Source: Streptomyces sp. NRRL B-1347
Lineage (GTDB): Bacteria; Actinomycetota; Actinomycetes; Streptomycetales; Streptomycetaceae
Direction: 5' to 3'
Assembly: GCF_000720325.1 (NCBI RefSeq)
Contig: NZ_JOJM01000003.1
Location: 558,001-622,000, forward strand
DNA length: 64,000 nucleotides
Shown: one piece after another, positions 18,089 to 29,107 of the stretch
Layout of the letters: every line of letters starts with the position of its first letter
Position numbering within the stretch: the first letter of the stretch is position 1
Program-made: the position numbers and the translations under genes
The notes under the pieces: generated by a model
The model's input: only the letters and a program-made list of their open reading frames with translations
The model's database searches: none
Told to the model about the DNA's origin: nothing

Positions 18089-18179
18089 TATGCCCTCCTG
18101 AAGTCAAGATTCCGTTAGAACCTGATGATTATCGGCTAGCTCACAGGCGGTACCTGCTCCACGTGGTACGGGTACCGTG

Positions 18180-18635
18180 ATGCGCGTGGCTGAGACGTGG
18201 AACGAGACGCATACCGGGGTGCTCCGGTTGCCCTCCGGGCGGTTGGTGCGCGGGCGCGGCCTTCGCCGACCCCTGCCCGAAGGTCCCCAACCGGTGTTCG
18301 GCGTCTATCTCCTGGGCAAGCCCGCGCCCCCGGTCGCGTGGGACGCGCGCTGGCTGCGCTGGCCCGACTTCCGGCTGCCCGCGGACCGCGAGGAGGCGCG
18401 GCGGCTGCTCGGCGAGGTGTGGGCGCGGGCCGCGACCGAGCGCGTCGAGGTCGCCTGTGGCGGCGGTGTCGGCAGGACCGGCACGGCGCTCGCGTGTCTG
18501 GCCGTGCTCGACGGCGTGCCCGCCGCCGAGGCCGTCGGGTACGTCCGCGCGCACTACCACCGCCGCGCGGTGGAGACCCCGTGGCAGCGCCGCTTCGTCC
18601 GCGCCTTCGGAAGCGGGTCCGGCGGCACCGCCTGA
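18180..18635 (+). CDS. Tyrosine/dual-specificity-type phosphatase
   Basis: This 151-residue protein carries a CX5R loop: Cys93 in VACGGGVGRTGTALACL, with Arg99, as in protein tyrosine phosphatases, though the usual His before Cys is Ala here. Downstream VGYVRAHYHRRAVETPWQRRFV fits the small actinobacterial 'protein phosphatase' group. The general-acid Asp may be in LRWPDFRLP. GTG 18177, ATG 18180 and GTG 18186 are alternative starts and no clear ribosome-binding site is seen. The substrate is unknown. Confidence 0.75.
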   Translation: MRVAETWNETHTGVLRLPSGRLVRGRGLRRPLPEGPQPVFGVYLLGKPAPPVAWDARWLRWPDFRLPADREEARRLLGEVWARAATERVEVACGGGVGRTGTALACLAVLDGVPAAEAVGYVRAHYHRRAVETPWQRRFVRAFGSGSGGTA

Positions 18636-18754
18636 CCGGGCTGCGATCTGCCCGTGGTGAACTCGCCGCGCCTGCGGGCCGTTTCCACGGGGATGCCGGG
18701 CAAGTTCCCGCGGGTGCGGGCGTTCCCGGCGCGGCCGTGTGCCTCGTGCCGCGC

Positions 18755-19510
18755 TCATCGTCGTACCGCGACGTCGACGAGCATCCCGGCCGCCACCGCG
18801 AGCAGCACGCAGGCGAAGGCGTGCCGCAGGCGGGGGCCCGAGAGCCGGGCCGCGAGGCGTTTGCCGTCCCAGGCGCCGAGGACGGCGGCGCCGGTGAACG
18901 GCGCGATCACCGACCAGTCGAGCCCCGCCGTGGTGCTGCCCCGCGTGGCCAGCGAGGCAAGGGAGTTGGCGGCGATGACGAGCAGGCTGGTCCCGGTCGC
19001 GGCCCGCATCCCGAAGGCGAGGACGGTGACCAGGGCGGGCACCACGAGGAACCCGCCGCCCACCCCGAGCAGCCCGGTCAGCGCCCCCAGGGCGGCCCCG
19101 GCGCCGGCCGCCCGGCCCGGTCGCACCGCACCCGTACCCCGGGCCTCGGCCCGCCCGGGGCGCAGCATCCGCAGCGCGGCCAGGGCGGCGACGGCGGCGA
19201 ACGCGGCGGTCAGCACCGGCTGCGGAAGGCGCCCCGCCGCCACGCCCGCGGCGGCGGCGGGCGGGATGCCCGCACCGGCGAACAGGGCCCCCGCGCGCCA
19301 GCGGACGTGGCCCGCGCGGGCGTGGGCGTACAGGGCGCTCGCCGAGGTGACGGCGACGATCAGCAGGCTCGCGGTCGTCGCGGCGGCCGGGGTGAAGCCG
19401 AGCAGATAGATCAGGGCGGGGACCGCGAGGACGCTTCCGCCGCCGCCCAGGGCGCCGAGCGCAAGGCCGACCACGGCTCCCGCGGTCAGGGCGAGGACGA
19501 GCGCGCTCAT
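18755..19510 (-). CDS. TauE/SafE-family exporter
   Basis: This 251-residue membrane protein has about eight hydrophobic segments in two similar halves, each with the family glycine motif (ALGALGGGGSVLAVPAL and LTGLLGVGGGFLVVPAL). TauE/SafE proteins move sulfite, sulfoacetate or related sulfur anions. It starts 21 bp after the persulfide dioxygenase-rhodanese gene on the same strand and is surely co-transcribed, pointing to export of sulfite or thiosulfate made by that enzyme. Confidence 0.88.
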   Translation of the reverse strand: MSALVLALTAGAVVGLALGALGGGGSVLAVPALIYLLGFTPAAATTASLLIVAVTSASALYAHARAGHVRWRAGALFAGAGIPPAAAAGVAAGRLPQPVLTAAFAAVAALAALRMLRPGRAEARGTGAVRPGRAAGAGAALGALTGLLGVGGGFLVVPALVTVLAFGMRAATGTSLLVIAANSLASLATRGSTTAGLDWSVIAPFTGAAVLGAWDGKRLAARLSGPRLRHAFACVLLAVAAGMLVDVAVRR

Positions 19511-19531
19511 CGGCGGGTCCCGGCGGCCGGG

Positions 19532-20905
19532 TCAGGGGGAGGCGGGCCGACGGAGGCCGAGGCCCGCCTCCCCCGCGGCGGCGAAGCTGTCGTCGACGAC
19601 GACCACGTCCCGCCCGGCGGCGTCCAGGAGCGAGGCCCCGATCGCCGCGCGCGTCCCGCCGGCGCAGTGCACCCACACCAGGCCTTCCGGCACCTCGCGG
19701 ACGCGGTCGCGCAGTTCGTGGACGGGGATGTGCACGGAGCCCGCCACCTGTCCTTCGCGGCGCTCGACGGCGCGGCGCACATCGAGCACGACCACGTCGC
19801 CGCGCCCGGCGCGGACCGCGGCGAGCTCCGCGAAGGTGGCGCACGCGCTGGTCGCGAGCCGCTCGCCGGGCCCCACCCAGGCGCGCGGGTCGCCGGTCGC
19901 GGCGGCGGCCGGGCGGTCGATGCCGACGCGCACCAGCTCGCGCTGGGCGTGGGCGAGTTGCCCCGCCGATGCGGCGAGCAGGGTGACGGGCCGCCGCCAC
20001 GGCAGCAGCCACGCCAGATACGTGGCGAGCTTGCCGTCGGCCTCGACGTTGACGGACCCGGGCACGTGCCCGGCGGCGAAGGCCGCGCGGTGGCGCAGGT
20101 CCACCACCCACTCCCCCGCGGCGAGGCGCGCGGCGATGCGGGCGGCGGTCGCGGGTGCGGGCGGGGTCAGGTCGACGGGCGCGGGTCCTGCGGCGTTGAC
20201 CGGGCCCATGTGCGCGTAGTACGCGGGCACGTCGTCGAGCCCGGCGAGCAGTTCGGCGACGAACGCGTCCACGCCCTTGGTCAGCGCGGCGTTGCCCGCC
20301 CGTTCGGCGCCGACGGTGGTCTCCTCGTCCGCGCCGGGGCCCGAGGCGCAGAAGCTGCCGAAGCCGTGGGTGGGCAGCAGCCGCACCGCGTCGTCGAGCG
20401 CGTCCGCGAGCCGGTGCGCGGACGCGTGCTGGGCGCGGGCCAAGGGCTCGGTGAGCCGCGGCTCGACGAGGTCGGGCCGCCCCACCGCGCCGATCAGGAG
20501 CGAGCCGCCGGTGAACGCCGCCACCGCGCGGCCGCCCTCTGCCAGGACGTACGCCGTGTGGTGCGGGGTGTGGCCGGGGGTGGCGAGGGCCCGCAGCACG
20601 AGGTCCTCGTCGACGGTGACGGTGTCGCCGTCGGCGACGGGCGTGTGCGGGAACGACACGGCGGCCCCGGCCGGAATCAGATAGCGGGCGCCGGTGACGC
20701 GGGCCAGCTCCAGGCCGCCGCTCACATAGTCGTTGTGGACGTGGGTCTCCGCGACGTACGCGATCCGCACGCCGCGGCGTGCCGCCGCCGCGATGACCTG
20801 GTCGATGTCACGCGGCGGGTCGATCGCGACGGCCGCGCGGGGGCCCGACGCCAGATAGCTGTGGTTGCCCAGGACCGGGAACTCCAGGGTGTCGACGGCG
20901 AACAC
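19532..20905 (-). CDS. Persulfide dioxygenase-rhodanese fusion (CstB-like)
   Basis: This 457-residue protein has an N-terminal metallo-beta-lactamase domain (ETHVHNDYVSGG, TPGHTPHH, GGSLLIGAVGRPDL) of the ETHE1 persulfide dioxygenase type. Two rhodanese modules follow: the first lacks the catalytic Cys (LLAASAGQLAHAQ); the second has it in VHCAGGTRAA. This order matches CstB, which turns persulfides into thiosulfate with oxygen. GTG 20905 follows a perfect GGGAGGAG ribosome-binding site; the longer frame is rejected. A CstR-like palindrome lies just upstream. Confidence 0.88.
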   Translation of the reverse strand: MFAVDTLEFPVLGNHSYLASGPRAAVAIDPPRDIDQVIAAAARRGVRIAYVAETHVHNDYVSGGLELARVTGARYLIPAGAAVSFPHTPVADGDTVTVDEDLVLRALATPGHTPHHTAYVLAEGGRAVAAFTGGSLLIGAVGRPDLVEPRLTEPLARAQHASAHRLADALDDAVRLLPTHGFGSFCASGPGADEETTVGAERAGNAALTKGVDAFVAELLAGLDDVPAYYAHMGPVNAAGPAPVDLTPPAPATAARIAARLAAGEWVVDLRHRAAFAAGHVPGSVNVEADGKLATYLAWLLPWRRPVTLLAASAGQLAHAQRELVRVGIDRPAAAATGDPRAWVGPGERLATSACATFAELAAVRAGRGDVVVLDVRRAVERREGQVAGSVHIPVHELRDRVREVPEGLVWVHCAGGTRAAIGASLLDAAGRDVVVVDDSFAAAGEAGLGLRRPASP

Positions 20906-20937
20906 GGCGGCTCCTCCCGACGGACGGTATCGGCCGT

Positions 20938-20953
20938 ATACCCTGGGGGGTAT
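20938..20953 (-). promoter_or_regulatory. CstR/CsoR-type operator
   Basis: The inverted repeat ATACCC-TGGG-GGGTAT lies 32 nt before the persulfide dioxygenase start. C/G-tract palindromes of this form are bound by CsoR-family repressors, and CstR members respond to persulfide. No csoR-type gene is in the window. Confidence 0.65.
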
Positions 20954-21017
20954 TTTCAATTCCACCCGTCCCGCAGGTTGGCGCGGTTCTTTCGCCCCCC
21001 TCGTGCGCGATCGGCGG

Positions 21018-21443
21018 TCAGGGCCGTCCCGCTCCGGCCGGGTCCCCGACGGGCCCCTCCGTGGACAGGGACCGGGTGAGCTGGTGCGATCTGCGCATGC
21101 GGCCGTCCTCGGTGAACTCGCCGAAGAGGTGCACCTCGGTGACGGAGGCGCCGCCCTTGCGGGTCCGGGCGTGGATGGTGAGCCGGGCGGCGACGCGGCC
21201 GCCGTCCGCGACGGCCTCGTGCACGTCGAACCGCCAGCCGACCACGTTCTTGCGCACGGGGCGCAGATGGGCGAGGAGGCGGTCGCGGTCGATGCGCACG
21301 CCGTCGCTGATCTGCACGACGTCCGGCGTGTAGTGGCGGTCCATGACGGACTCCGGCGCGTCGCCCCGGACCGTGGACTCGGTGAGGGAGGTGAAGAAGT
21401 CCGCGATGAACCGCTCGGGGGTGGTGTCGGCCAGTGGCTTCAT
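21018..21443 (-). CDS. NTF2-like (SnoaL-type) protein
   Basis: This 141-residue cone-fold protein shows the SnoaL/NTF2-like pattern: an N-terminal helix (ERFIADFFTSLTES), the phrase VMDRHYTPDVVQISDGVRIDRD, then alternating strands (GWRFDVHEAVADGGRVAARLTIHA, VTEVHLFGEFTEDGRM). Such proteins are small isomerases, hydrolases or binding proteins; no catalytic residues can be assigned. ATG 21443 has GGAG upstream and the longer frame is rejected. It is divergent from a TetR gene that probably controls it. Confidence 0.75.
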   Translation of the reverse strand: MKPLADTTPERFIADFFTSLTESTVRGDAPESVMDRHYTPDVVQISDGVRIDRDRLLAHLRPVRKNVVGWRFDVHEAVADGGRVAARLTIHARTRKGGASVTEVHLFGEFTEDGRMRRSHQLTRSLSTEGPVGDPAGAGRP

Positions 21444-21507
21444 GACGCTCCGATCCGGCGCACGGGTGACGGGCGGCAGCTCCGTCGAGCTACGATCTCT
21501 GACACCT

Positions 21508-21555
21508 CTGTAAGATATGAGCGATCGACAACTTGGACAAGGCTGTAAGAGATGA
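21508..21555. repeat. Direct repeat in the TetR/NTF2-like promoter region
   Basis: CTGTAAGATATGA (21508-21520) and CTGTAAGAGATGA (21543-21555) differ at one base and are 35 bp apart; the second contains the TetR start codon. They may be operator half-sites for the TetR protein. Confidence 0.45.
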
Positions 21556-22151
21556 CGCCTTCCACGGAACCGCCCCGGCGCCGCCGGGCCGACGCCGAGC
21601 GCAGCAGGGCCGCCGTCCTGGACGCGGCGGTGCGCCTGCTGCGGCAGCGGCCGGACGCGGGCATGGCGGCCGTCGCCGAGGCGGCGGGAGTGACCCGGCA
21701 GACCGTCTACGCCCACTTCTCCTCCCGCGACGACCTCCTCACGGCCGCCGTCGACCGGATCACCGAGGACGCGGTCGCCGCCATGGACGCCGCCGCGCTC
21801 GACGAAGGGCCCGCCGCTCAGGCGCTGTTGAGGTTCCTCGACGCCTCCTGGTCGTCGTTCGAGGACAACGCGTGGCTGCTCCACGCGCCTTCGGCCGCGG
21901 GCCCGGCGGAGCGCGACGGCGCCCGGCACGAGCCCGTCACCGAGCGGCTCGTCCGGCTCGTCGAACGGGGCCAGGCGGCGGGCGAGTTCACCCCCGGCCT
22001 CGCGCCGCGCTGGCTCGTGGCCATGACGGTCGCCCTCGGCCACGCCGCGGGCGACGAGGTCGCCGCGGGGCGCGTGCCGAGCGCCGAGGCCGGGGCCGCG
22101 CTGCGCACGACGGTCCTCCGTGTCCTCGGCGCCGCGGATCCGTCACCCTAG
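21552..22151 (+). CDS. TetR/AcrR-family regulator
   Basis: This 199-residue protein has a typical N-terminal TetR helix-turn-helix (ILDAAVRLL-like start, AAVAEAAGVTRQTVYAHFSSRDDLLTA region) and an all-helical ligand-binding part. It is divergent from the NTF2-like gene and 36 bp upstream of the flavin monooxygenase, so either or both are plausible targets. The start codon lies inside a repeated 13-bp element, which would allow autoregulation. Confidence 0.88.
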   Translation: MTPSTEPPRRRRADAERSRAAVLDAAVRLLRQRPDAGMAAVAEAAGVTRQTVYAHFSSRDDLLTAAVDRITEDAVAAMDAAALDEGPAAQALLRFLDASWSSFEDNAWLLHAPSAAGPAERDGARHEPVTERLVRLVERGQAAGEFTPGLAPRWLVAMTVALGHAAGDEVAAGRVPSAEAGAALRTTVLRVLGAADPSP

Positions 22152-22187
22152 GAGGGCAGCGGCCGGGGGGAAGCGGAAGGAAGTGGG

Positions 22188-23657
22188 ATGACTGATCAAG
22201 TCGCCGTCATCGGGGCCGGGTTCGCCGGGCTCTGCATGGCCATCCGGCTGAACCAGGCCGGTGTCACCTCGTTCACCGTGTACGAGAAGGCCGATGACCT
22301 CGGCGGGGTCTGGCGGGACAACACCTATCCGGGCGCGGGCTGCGACGTGCCCTCGCACCTGTACTCGTACTCCTTCGCGCCCCGCGAGGACTGGAGCCGC
22401 GCCTACCCCCTGCAACCGGAGTTGCTGCGCTATCTGCACGAGTGCGCCGACGCCCACGGGGTGCGGCCGCGGCTCCGCTTCGGCACGGAGATCGTCGCGG
22501 CCTCGTACGACGAGTCCGGCCGGCGCTGGGAGCTGCGCACCGCCGCGGGCCGGGTGCACCACGCCCGGGTCCTGGTGACGGCCGTGGGCCAGCTGAACCG
22601 GCCCCGGTTCCCCGACGTTCCCGGCCGCGAGGACTTCGCGGGCACCGCGTTCCACTCGGCCCGCTGGGACCACGGGCACGACCTGACGGGCGAGACCGTC
22701 GGGGTGATCGGGACCGGCCCGAGCGCGGTGCAGTTCATCCCGCGCATCGCCCCTCGGGTGCGGACCCTGCGCGTGTTCCAGCGCTCGGCGAACTGGGTCA
22801 TGCCCAAGTGGGACTACCGCTACGGGCCCGTCCACCAGGCCCTGTTCCGCACGGCGCCGGGCCGCCTCGCCTTCCGCGGCGGCTGGTTCGCCTTCTGCGA
22901 CACCGTGCTGTACTCGGCCGTGCGGGGCGGGCGGCTCGGCAAGGCCGTCGAGTACCTCTGCCGCCGTCAACTGCGCACGCAGGTGCCGGATCCGGTGCTG
23001 CGGGCCAAGCTCACGCCGGACTTCCCGCTCGGCTGCAAGCGCGTGCTCATCTCGGACGACTACCTTCCGGCGCTCGCGCGCGACAACGTCGAGCTGATCA
23101 CCGAGAAGATCACCCGGATCACCCCGCGCGGCGTCGTCACCGCCGACGGCACCGAGCACGCGCTCGACACGCTCATCCACGGCACGGGCTTCACCGCCAC
23201 CGAGTTCCTGGCCCCCGTCACCGTCACCGGCCGTGACGGACGGCTGCTGCGCGAGGAGGCGTGGGCGGACGGGGCGGCCGCCTTCCTCGGCATGACCGTG
23301 CCCGGCTTCCCCAACCTCTTCCTCCTGTACGGCCCGAACACCAACCTCGGCAACAACTCCGTGGTCCTCATGATCGAGGCCCAGGTCCGCTACGTCCTCG
23401 ACTCGCTGGCCGCGCTCGACCGCGACGGCCGAACCGAGCTGGAGGTGTCGGCGCGGGCCTACGACGCCTTCCAGCGCCGCGTCCAGGAGGCCCTGGGCGA
23501 GACCGTGTGGCAGGCGGGCTGTGACAGCTGGTACAAGACCGACGCCGGGAAGATCACCAACAACTGGCCGTACCGGGCCGCCCGTTACCGCACCCTGACC
23601 CGCCGCCCCGCCGCGGCCCGCTGGTCCTCGACGGGCTCCGGCAGGGCGGGCCAGTAG
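22188..23657 (+). CDS. Flavin-dependent monooxygenase, Baeyer-Villiger type
   Basis: This 489-residue protein has an FAD-binding GAGFAGL near the N-terminus, a second dinucleotide fold (GVIGTGPSAVQF) for NADPH, and the Baeyer-Villiger fingerprint FxGxxxHxxxW at residues 150-160 (FAGTAFHSARW). DLGGVWRDNTYPGAGCDVPS is also typical. It should oxidise a ketone to an ester or lactone, or a soft heteroatom. It follows the TetR gene in the same direction. Its last 73 bp overlap the convergent LuxR remnant. Confidence 0.9.
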   Translation: MTDQVAVIGAGFAGLCMAIRLNQAGVTSFTVYEKADDLGGVWRDNTYPGAGCDVPSHLYSYSFAPREDWSRAYPLQPELLRYLHECADAHGVRPRLRFGTEIVAASYDESGRRWELRTAAGRVHHARVLVTAVGQLNRPRFPDVPGREDFAGTAFHSARWDHGHDLTGETVGVIGTGPSAVQFIPRIAPRVRTLRVFQRSANWVMPKWDYRYGPVHQALFRTAPGRLAFRGGWFAFCDTVLYSAVRGGRLGKAVEYLCRRQLRTQVPDPVLRAKLTPDFPLGCKRVLISDDYLPALARDNVELITEKITRITPRGVVTADGTEHALDTLIHGTGFTATEFLAPVTVTGRDGRLLREEAWADGAAAFLGMTVPGFPNLFLLYGPNTNLGNNSVVLMIEAQVRYVLDSLAALDRDGRTELEVSARAYDAFQRRVQEALGETVWQAGCDSWYKTDAGKITNNWPYRAARYRTLTRRPAAARWSSTGSGRAGQ

Positions 23658-23842
23658 TGCTCGGTGAACAGGCGCGCGACCAGTTCGCCCCGGCTGGAGA
23701 CGCGAGTCTTGGCGAAGAGGGACTTGAGGTGGTCGCGGACCGTGTGCGCGGAGACGCAGAGTCCTGAGGCGATCTCGGCGGTGGGCGTCCCGCGGGCGAC
23801 GACCCCCGGCTCGGACGCCGCGTGCTCCAGCAGACGGCGCAC
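23585..23842 (-). pseudogene. LuxR-type regulator remnant (C-terminal DNA-binding domain only)
   Basis: The 85-residue frame holds the second half of a LuxR helix-turn-helix (TAEIASGLCVSAHTVRDHLK, then SLFAKTRVSSRGELVARLF). The frame stays open for about 32 codons upstream before a TGA, but gives no sensor or ATPase domain, no normal start and no clear LTxRE segment. Full-length relatives are several hundred residues long. It is most simply a gene that lost its N-terminus, probably when the neighbouring segment was rearranged. A free-standing small HTH protein from GTG 23842 is less likely. Confidence 0.6.
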
Positions 23843-23975
23843 ACCGTCGGCCCGTACGCGTGGCGGCTGCTGCCCGCTTCGGACCGCGCCCTGCTGCGCC
23901 GCCCCGGGCGTGGAGCTCCCGCGGTGAACTCACCGCGGACAGCGTGGTCAACGCCGTGAACCCGCCCCCGCAAGC

Positions 23976-23999
23976 GGTCCCCGGCCGCGGCCGGGGACC
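23976..23999. repeat. 24-bp perfect palindrome in a gene-poor stretch
   Basis: GGTCCCCGGCCG is followed directly by its reverse complement. It lies between the LuxR remnant and the MocR promoter. It could be an old terminator or a protein-binding site. The roughly 300 bp from 23843 to 24144 otherwise hold only the MocR promoter region. Confidence 0.5.
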
Positions 24000-24073
24000 T
24001 GGTCGAGTCCCTCGTCCTCGGTGGTCTCGCCGCGCTCCGCGCCGCGCAGGCCCTCCACTCGGCCACTACCCCA

Positions 24074-24102
24074 TTGCGTTTGACATAGGACAATCCTATG
24101 TT
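24074..24102 (+). promoter_or_regulatory. MocR promoter with internal palindromic operator
   Basis: -35 TTGCGT (24074-24079) and -10 TATGTT (24097-24102) are 17 nt apart. Between them lies the perfect inverted repeat CATAGGA-CAA-TCCTATG (24084-24100), and a related direct copy CAGGACAAA follows at 24108-24116. A protein bound here would cover the promoter, as expected for autoregulation by the MocR protein. Confidence 0.6.
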
Positions 24103-24144
24103 TGGCACAGGACAAAGCCTGGCCGAGCTGTGGAGGTGGTGGCT

Positions 24145-25464
24145 GTGCCGATCCATGGGGCGACGGCCATGGAGATCGCGGACAGCGTGCGGGACCTGAT
24201 CGCGGCCGGGGAGCTGAGGGCGGCGGACCCGCTGCCGCCGGTGCGGGGCCTCGCGGCCGACCTCGGCGTGAACCGGAACACGGTGGCGGCGGCGTACCGG
24301 CAGCTGGTGGTCGCCGGGGTGGCCGAGACCCACGGCCGCGGCGGGACCATGGTGGCCCGGCCGCCGCAACTGGCCCGCGAGGGCTCCGGCCTCGGCACCG
24401 GCCTCACCGACCTGGCCAGCGGCAACCCCGATCCCGAGCTGCTGCCCGACGTGCTCGCGGCGGCCCTGCGCGGCGGCTACCGGCAGCCGCTGTACGGCAC
24501 GCCTGCCGTCGACCCGGGCCTCGTGGAGTGGGCGACCGCGCGGTACGCCGACGACCTGCCCGACCGCCCGTTCCGGGTCCTGGTGACGAACGGCGCGGCG
24601 GACGCCACGGAGCGCCTCCTCAACGCCTACCTCACGCGCGGCGACGCCGTGGCCGTCGAGGACCCGTGCTTCCTCGCGAGCATCGGCACGCTGCGCCTGA
24701 ACGGCTACCGCACCGCACCGGTCGCCGTCGACCACGCCGGGATGCGCCCGGAGGCGCTGCGCGCCGCCCTGGAGTCCGGGGCCCGCGCGGTGGTGTGCAC
24801 GCCGCGCGCCCACAACCCGACCGGCGCGAGCCTCACCGTCGGGCGGGCCGCCGAACTGCGCGCCGTCCTGGCCGGACACCCCGGGGTCCTGGTCGTCGAG
24901 GACGACCACTTCTCGGCCGTCTCCGCCATGCCGTACCACCGCGTCACCCCGACGGGCACGGGCACGTGGGCGCTGGTGCGCTCGGTGTCGAAGTTCCTCG
25001 GCCCCGACCTGCGCCTGGCCCTGGTCGCCGCCGACGGGGAGACCGCCCGGCGCCTGGAGACCCGGCTGAGCGGGGGCACGATGTGGGTGAGCCTGCTGCT
25101 CCAGCACACCACCCGCGAACTCCTCCGCGACCCGGACGTACGGGCCCTGCACGACCGGGCGCGCCGCGCCTACGCCGAGCGCGGTGCGCTCCTGGTCCGG
25201 GAGCTGGCCGCGCACGGCGTCCGCGTCCCCGCCGCCCACCGGCCCGACGGCCTGAACGTCTGGGTGGACCTGGACCAGCGGGCCCGGCCCGTCGTCGACG
25301 CGCTCGCCCGCCGCGGCTGGGCGGTGCGCCCCGGTGACCTGTTCGCCGCCGGTCCGACCGACCGGCAGGCGCTGCGGGTCACCACCGCCACGCTCACCGA
25401 GCCCCGCGCCCGCCGCTTCGCCGCCGATCTCGCCGCCGTCCTCGACCACCCGCACGCCGTCTGA
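24145..25464 (+). CDS. MocR/PdxR-type GntR regulator with aminotransferase domain
   Basis: This 439-residue protein has an N-terminal GntR winged helix (EIADSVRDLIAAGEL, LPPVRGLAADLGVNRNTVAAAYRQL) fused to a fold-type I aminotransferase domain. The PLP-lysine is Lys283 (SVSKFLGPDLR); HNPTGAS and VEDDHFS supply other cofactor contacts. GTG 24145 after GGAGGTGG gives the usual N-terminus. It probably senses an amino compound through PLP and controls itself and the adjacent DapA-like gene, which starts 25 bp downstream. Confidence 0.9.
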   Translation: MPIHGATAMEIADSVRDLIAAGELRAADPLPPVRGLAADLGVNRNTVAAAYRQLVVAGVAETHGRGGTMVARPPQLAREGSGLGTGLTDLASGNPDPELLPDVLAAALRGGYRQPLYGTPAVDPGLVEWATARYADDLPDRPFRVLVTNGAADATERLLNAYLTRGDAVAVEDPCFLASIGTLRLNGYRTAPVAVDHAGMRPEALRAALESGARAVVCTPRAHNPTGASLTVGRAAELRAVLAGHPGVLVVEDDHFSAVSAMPYHRVTPTGTGTWALVRSVSKFLGPDLRLALVAADGETARRLETRLSGGTMWVSLLLQHTTRELLRDPDVRALHDRARRAYAERGALLVRELAAHGVRVPAAHRPDGLNVWVDLDQRARPVVDALARRGWAVRPGDLFAAGPTDRQALRVTTATLTEPRARRFAADLAAVLDHPHAV

Positions 25465-26380
25465 CCCGCCACCGAAGGGACGTCCCGCCATGTTCACCGG
25501 CCTCAGCGCCTTCCCCCTGACCCCCACCGACGAGTCGGGCATCGACGAGCGGGCCTACGTCCGGCTCGTCGGGCGCCTCGCCGCCGCCGGAGTGGACTCG
25601 ATCGGCGCGCTCGGCTCCACCGGCGGCTACGCCTACCTGTCCCGCGAGGAGCGCGCCCGTGCCGCGCGCGCCGCCGTCGGGGCGGCCGAGGGCACCCCGG
25701 TCCTCGTCGGGATCGGCGCCCTGCGCACCGCGCAGGTCCTGGCGCTCGCCGAGGACGCCCAGAAGGCGGGCGCGGCCGCGGTGCTGCTCGCCCCGATGAC
25801 GTACCAGCCGCTCACCGACGACGAGGTGTTCGGGCTCTACGAGGACGTGACGCGGGAGCTGTCCGTGCCGCTGGTGGTGTACGACAACCCGCGCACCACC
25901 CATGTGGACTTCAGCGACGAGCTCCACGGCCGCATCGCGCGGTTGCCGAACGTCGCCGCCATCAAGATCCCGCCGGTGCCCGGCGATCCGGCCGCCGCCC
26001 GGCAGCGCGTGGCCGCGCTGCGCTCGCTCGTCCCGGACACGGTCTCGGTCGGCGTCAGCGGCGACTGGTCGGCGGCCACCGGCCTGACCGCGGGCTGCGA
26101 CGTGTGGTACTCGGTGCTCGGCGGCCTGTTCCCCGAAACCGCCCTGGCCCTCACCCGGGCGGCCCGGCAGGGGGACGCGGCCGGGGCCACGGCCCGCTCC
26201 GAGCGCCTCGAACCGCTGTGGGAGCTGTTCCGGCGCCACGGCGGCCTGCGCGTCATGTCGGCCGCGGCCGCCCATCTGGGCCTGGTGTCCGAGCCGAACC
26301 TGCCGAGGCCGCTGCGCGGTCTCGCCGCCGAGGACCGCGACCGGCTGGTCGCCGTCCTCGACGGCCTGGACCTGCTGCCG

Positions 26381-29100
<2,720 letters not shown>

Positions 29101-29107
<7 letters not shown>

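Noticed and set aside
17772..18101. A 109-residue plus-strand frame after the sugar permease
   Set aside because: No ribosome-binding site or motif; it is antisense to the better supported small cysteine protein.
22143..23951. A long minus-strand frame opposite the flavin monooxygenase
   Set aside because: It is a shadow of the monooxygenase; only the short LuxR-like piece in a different frame at 23585-23842 shows a real motif.
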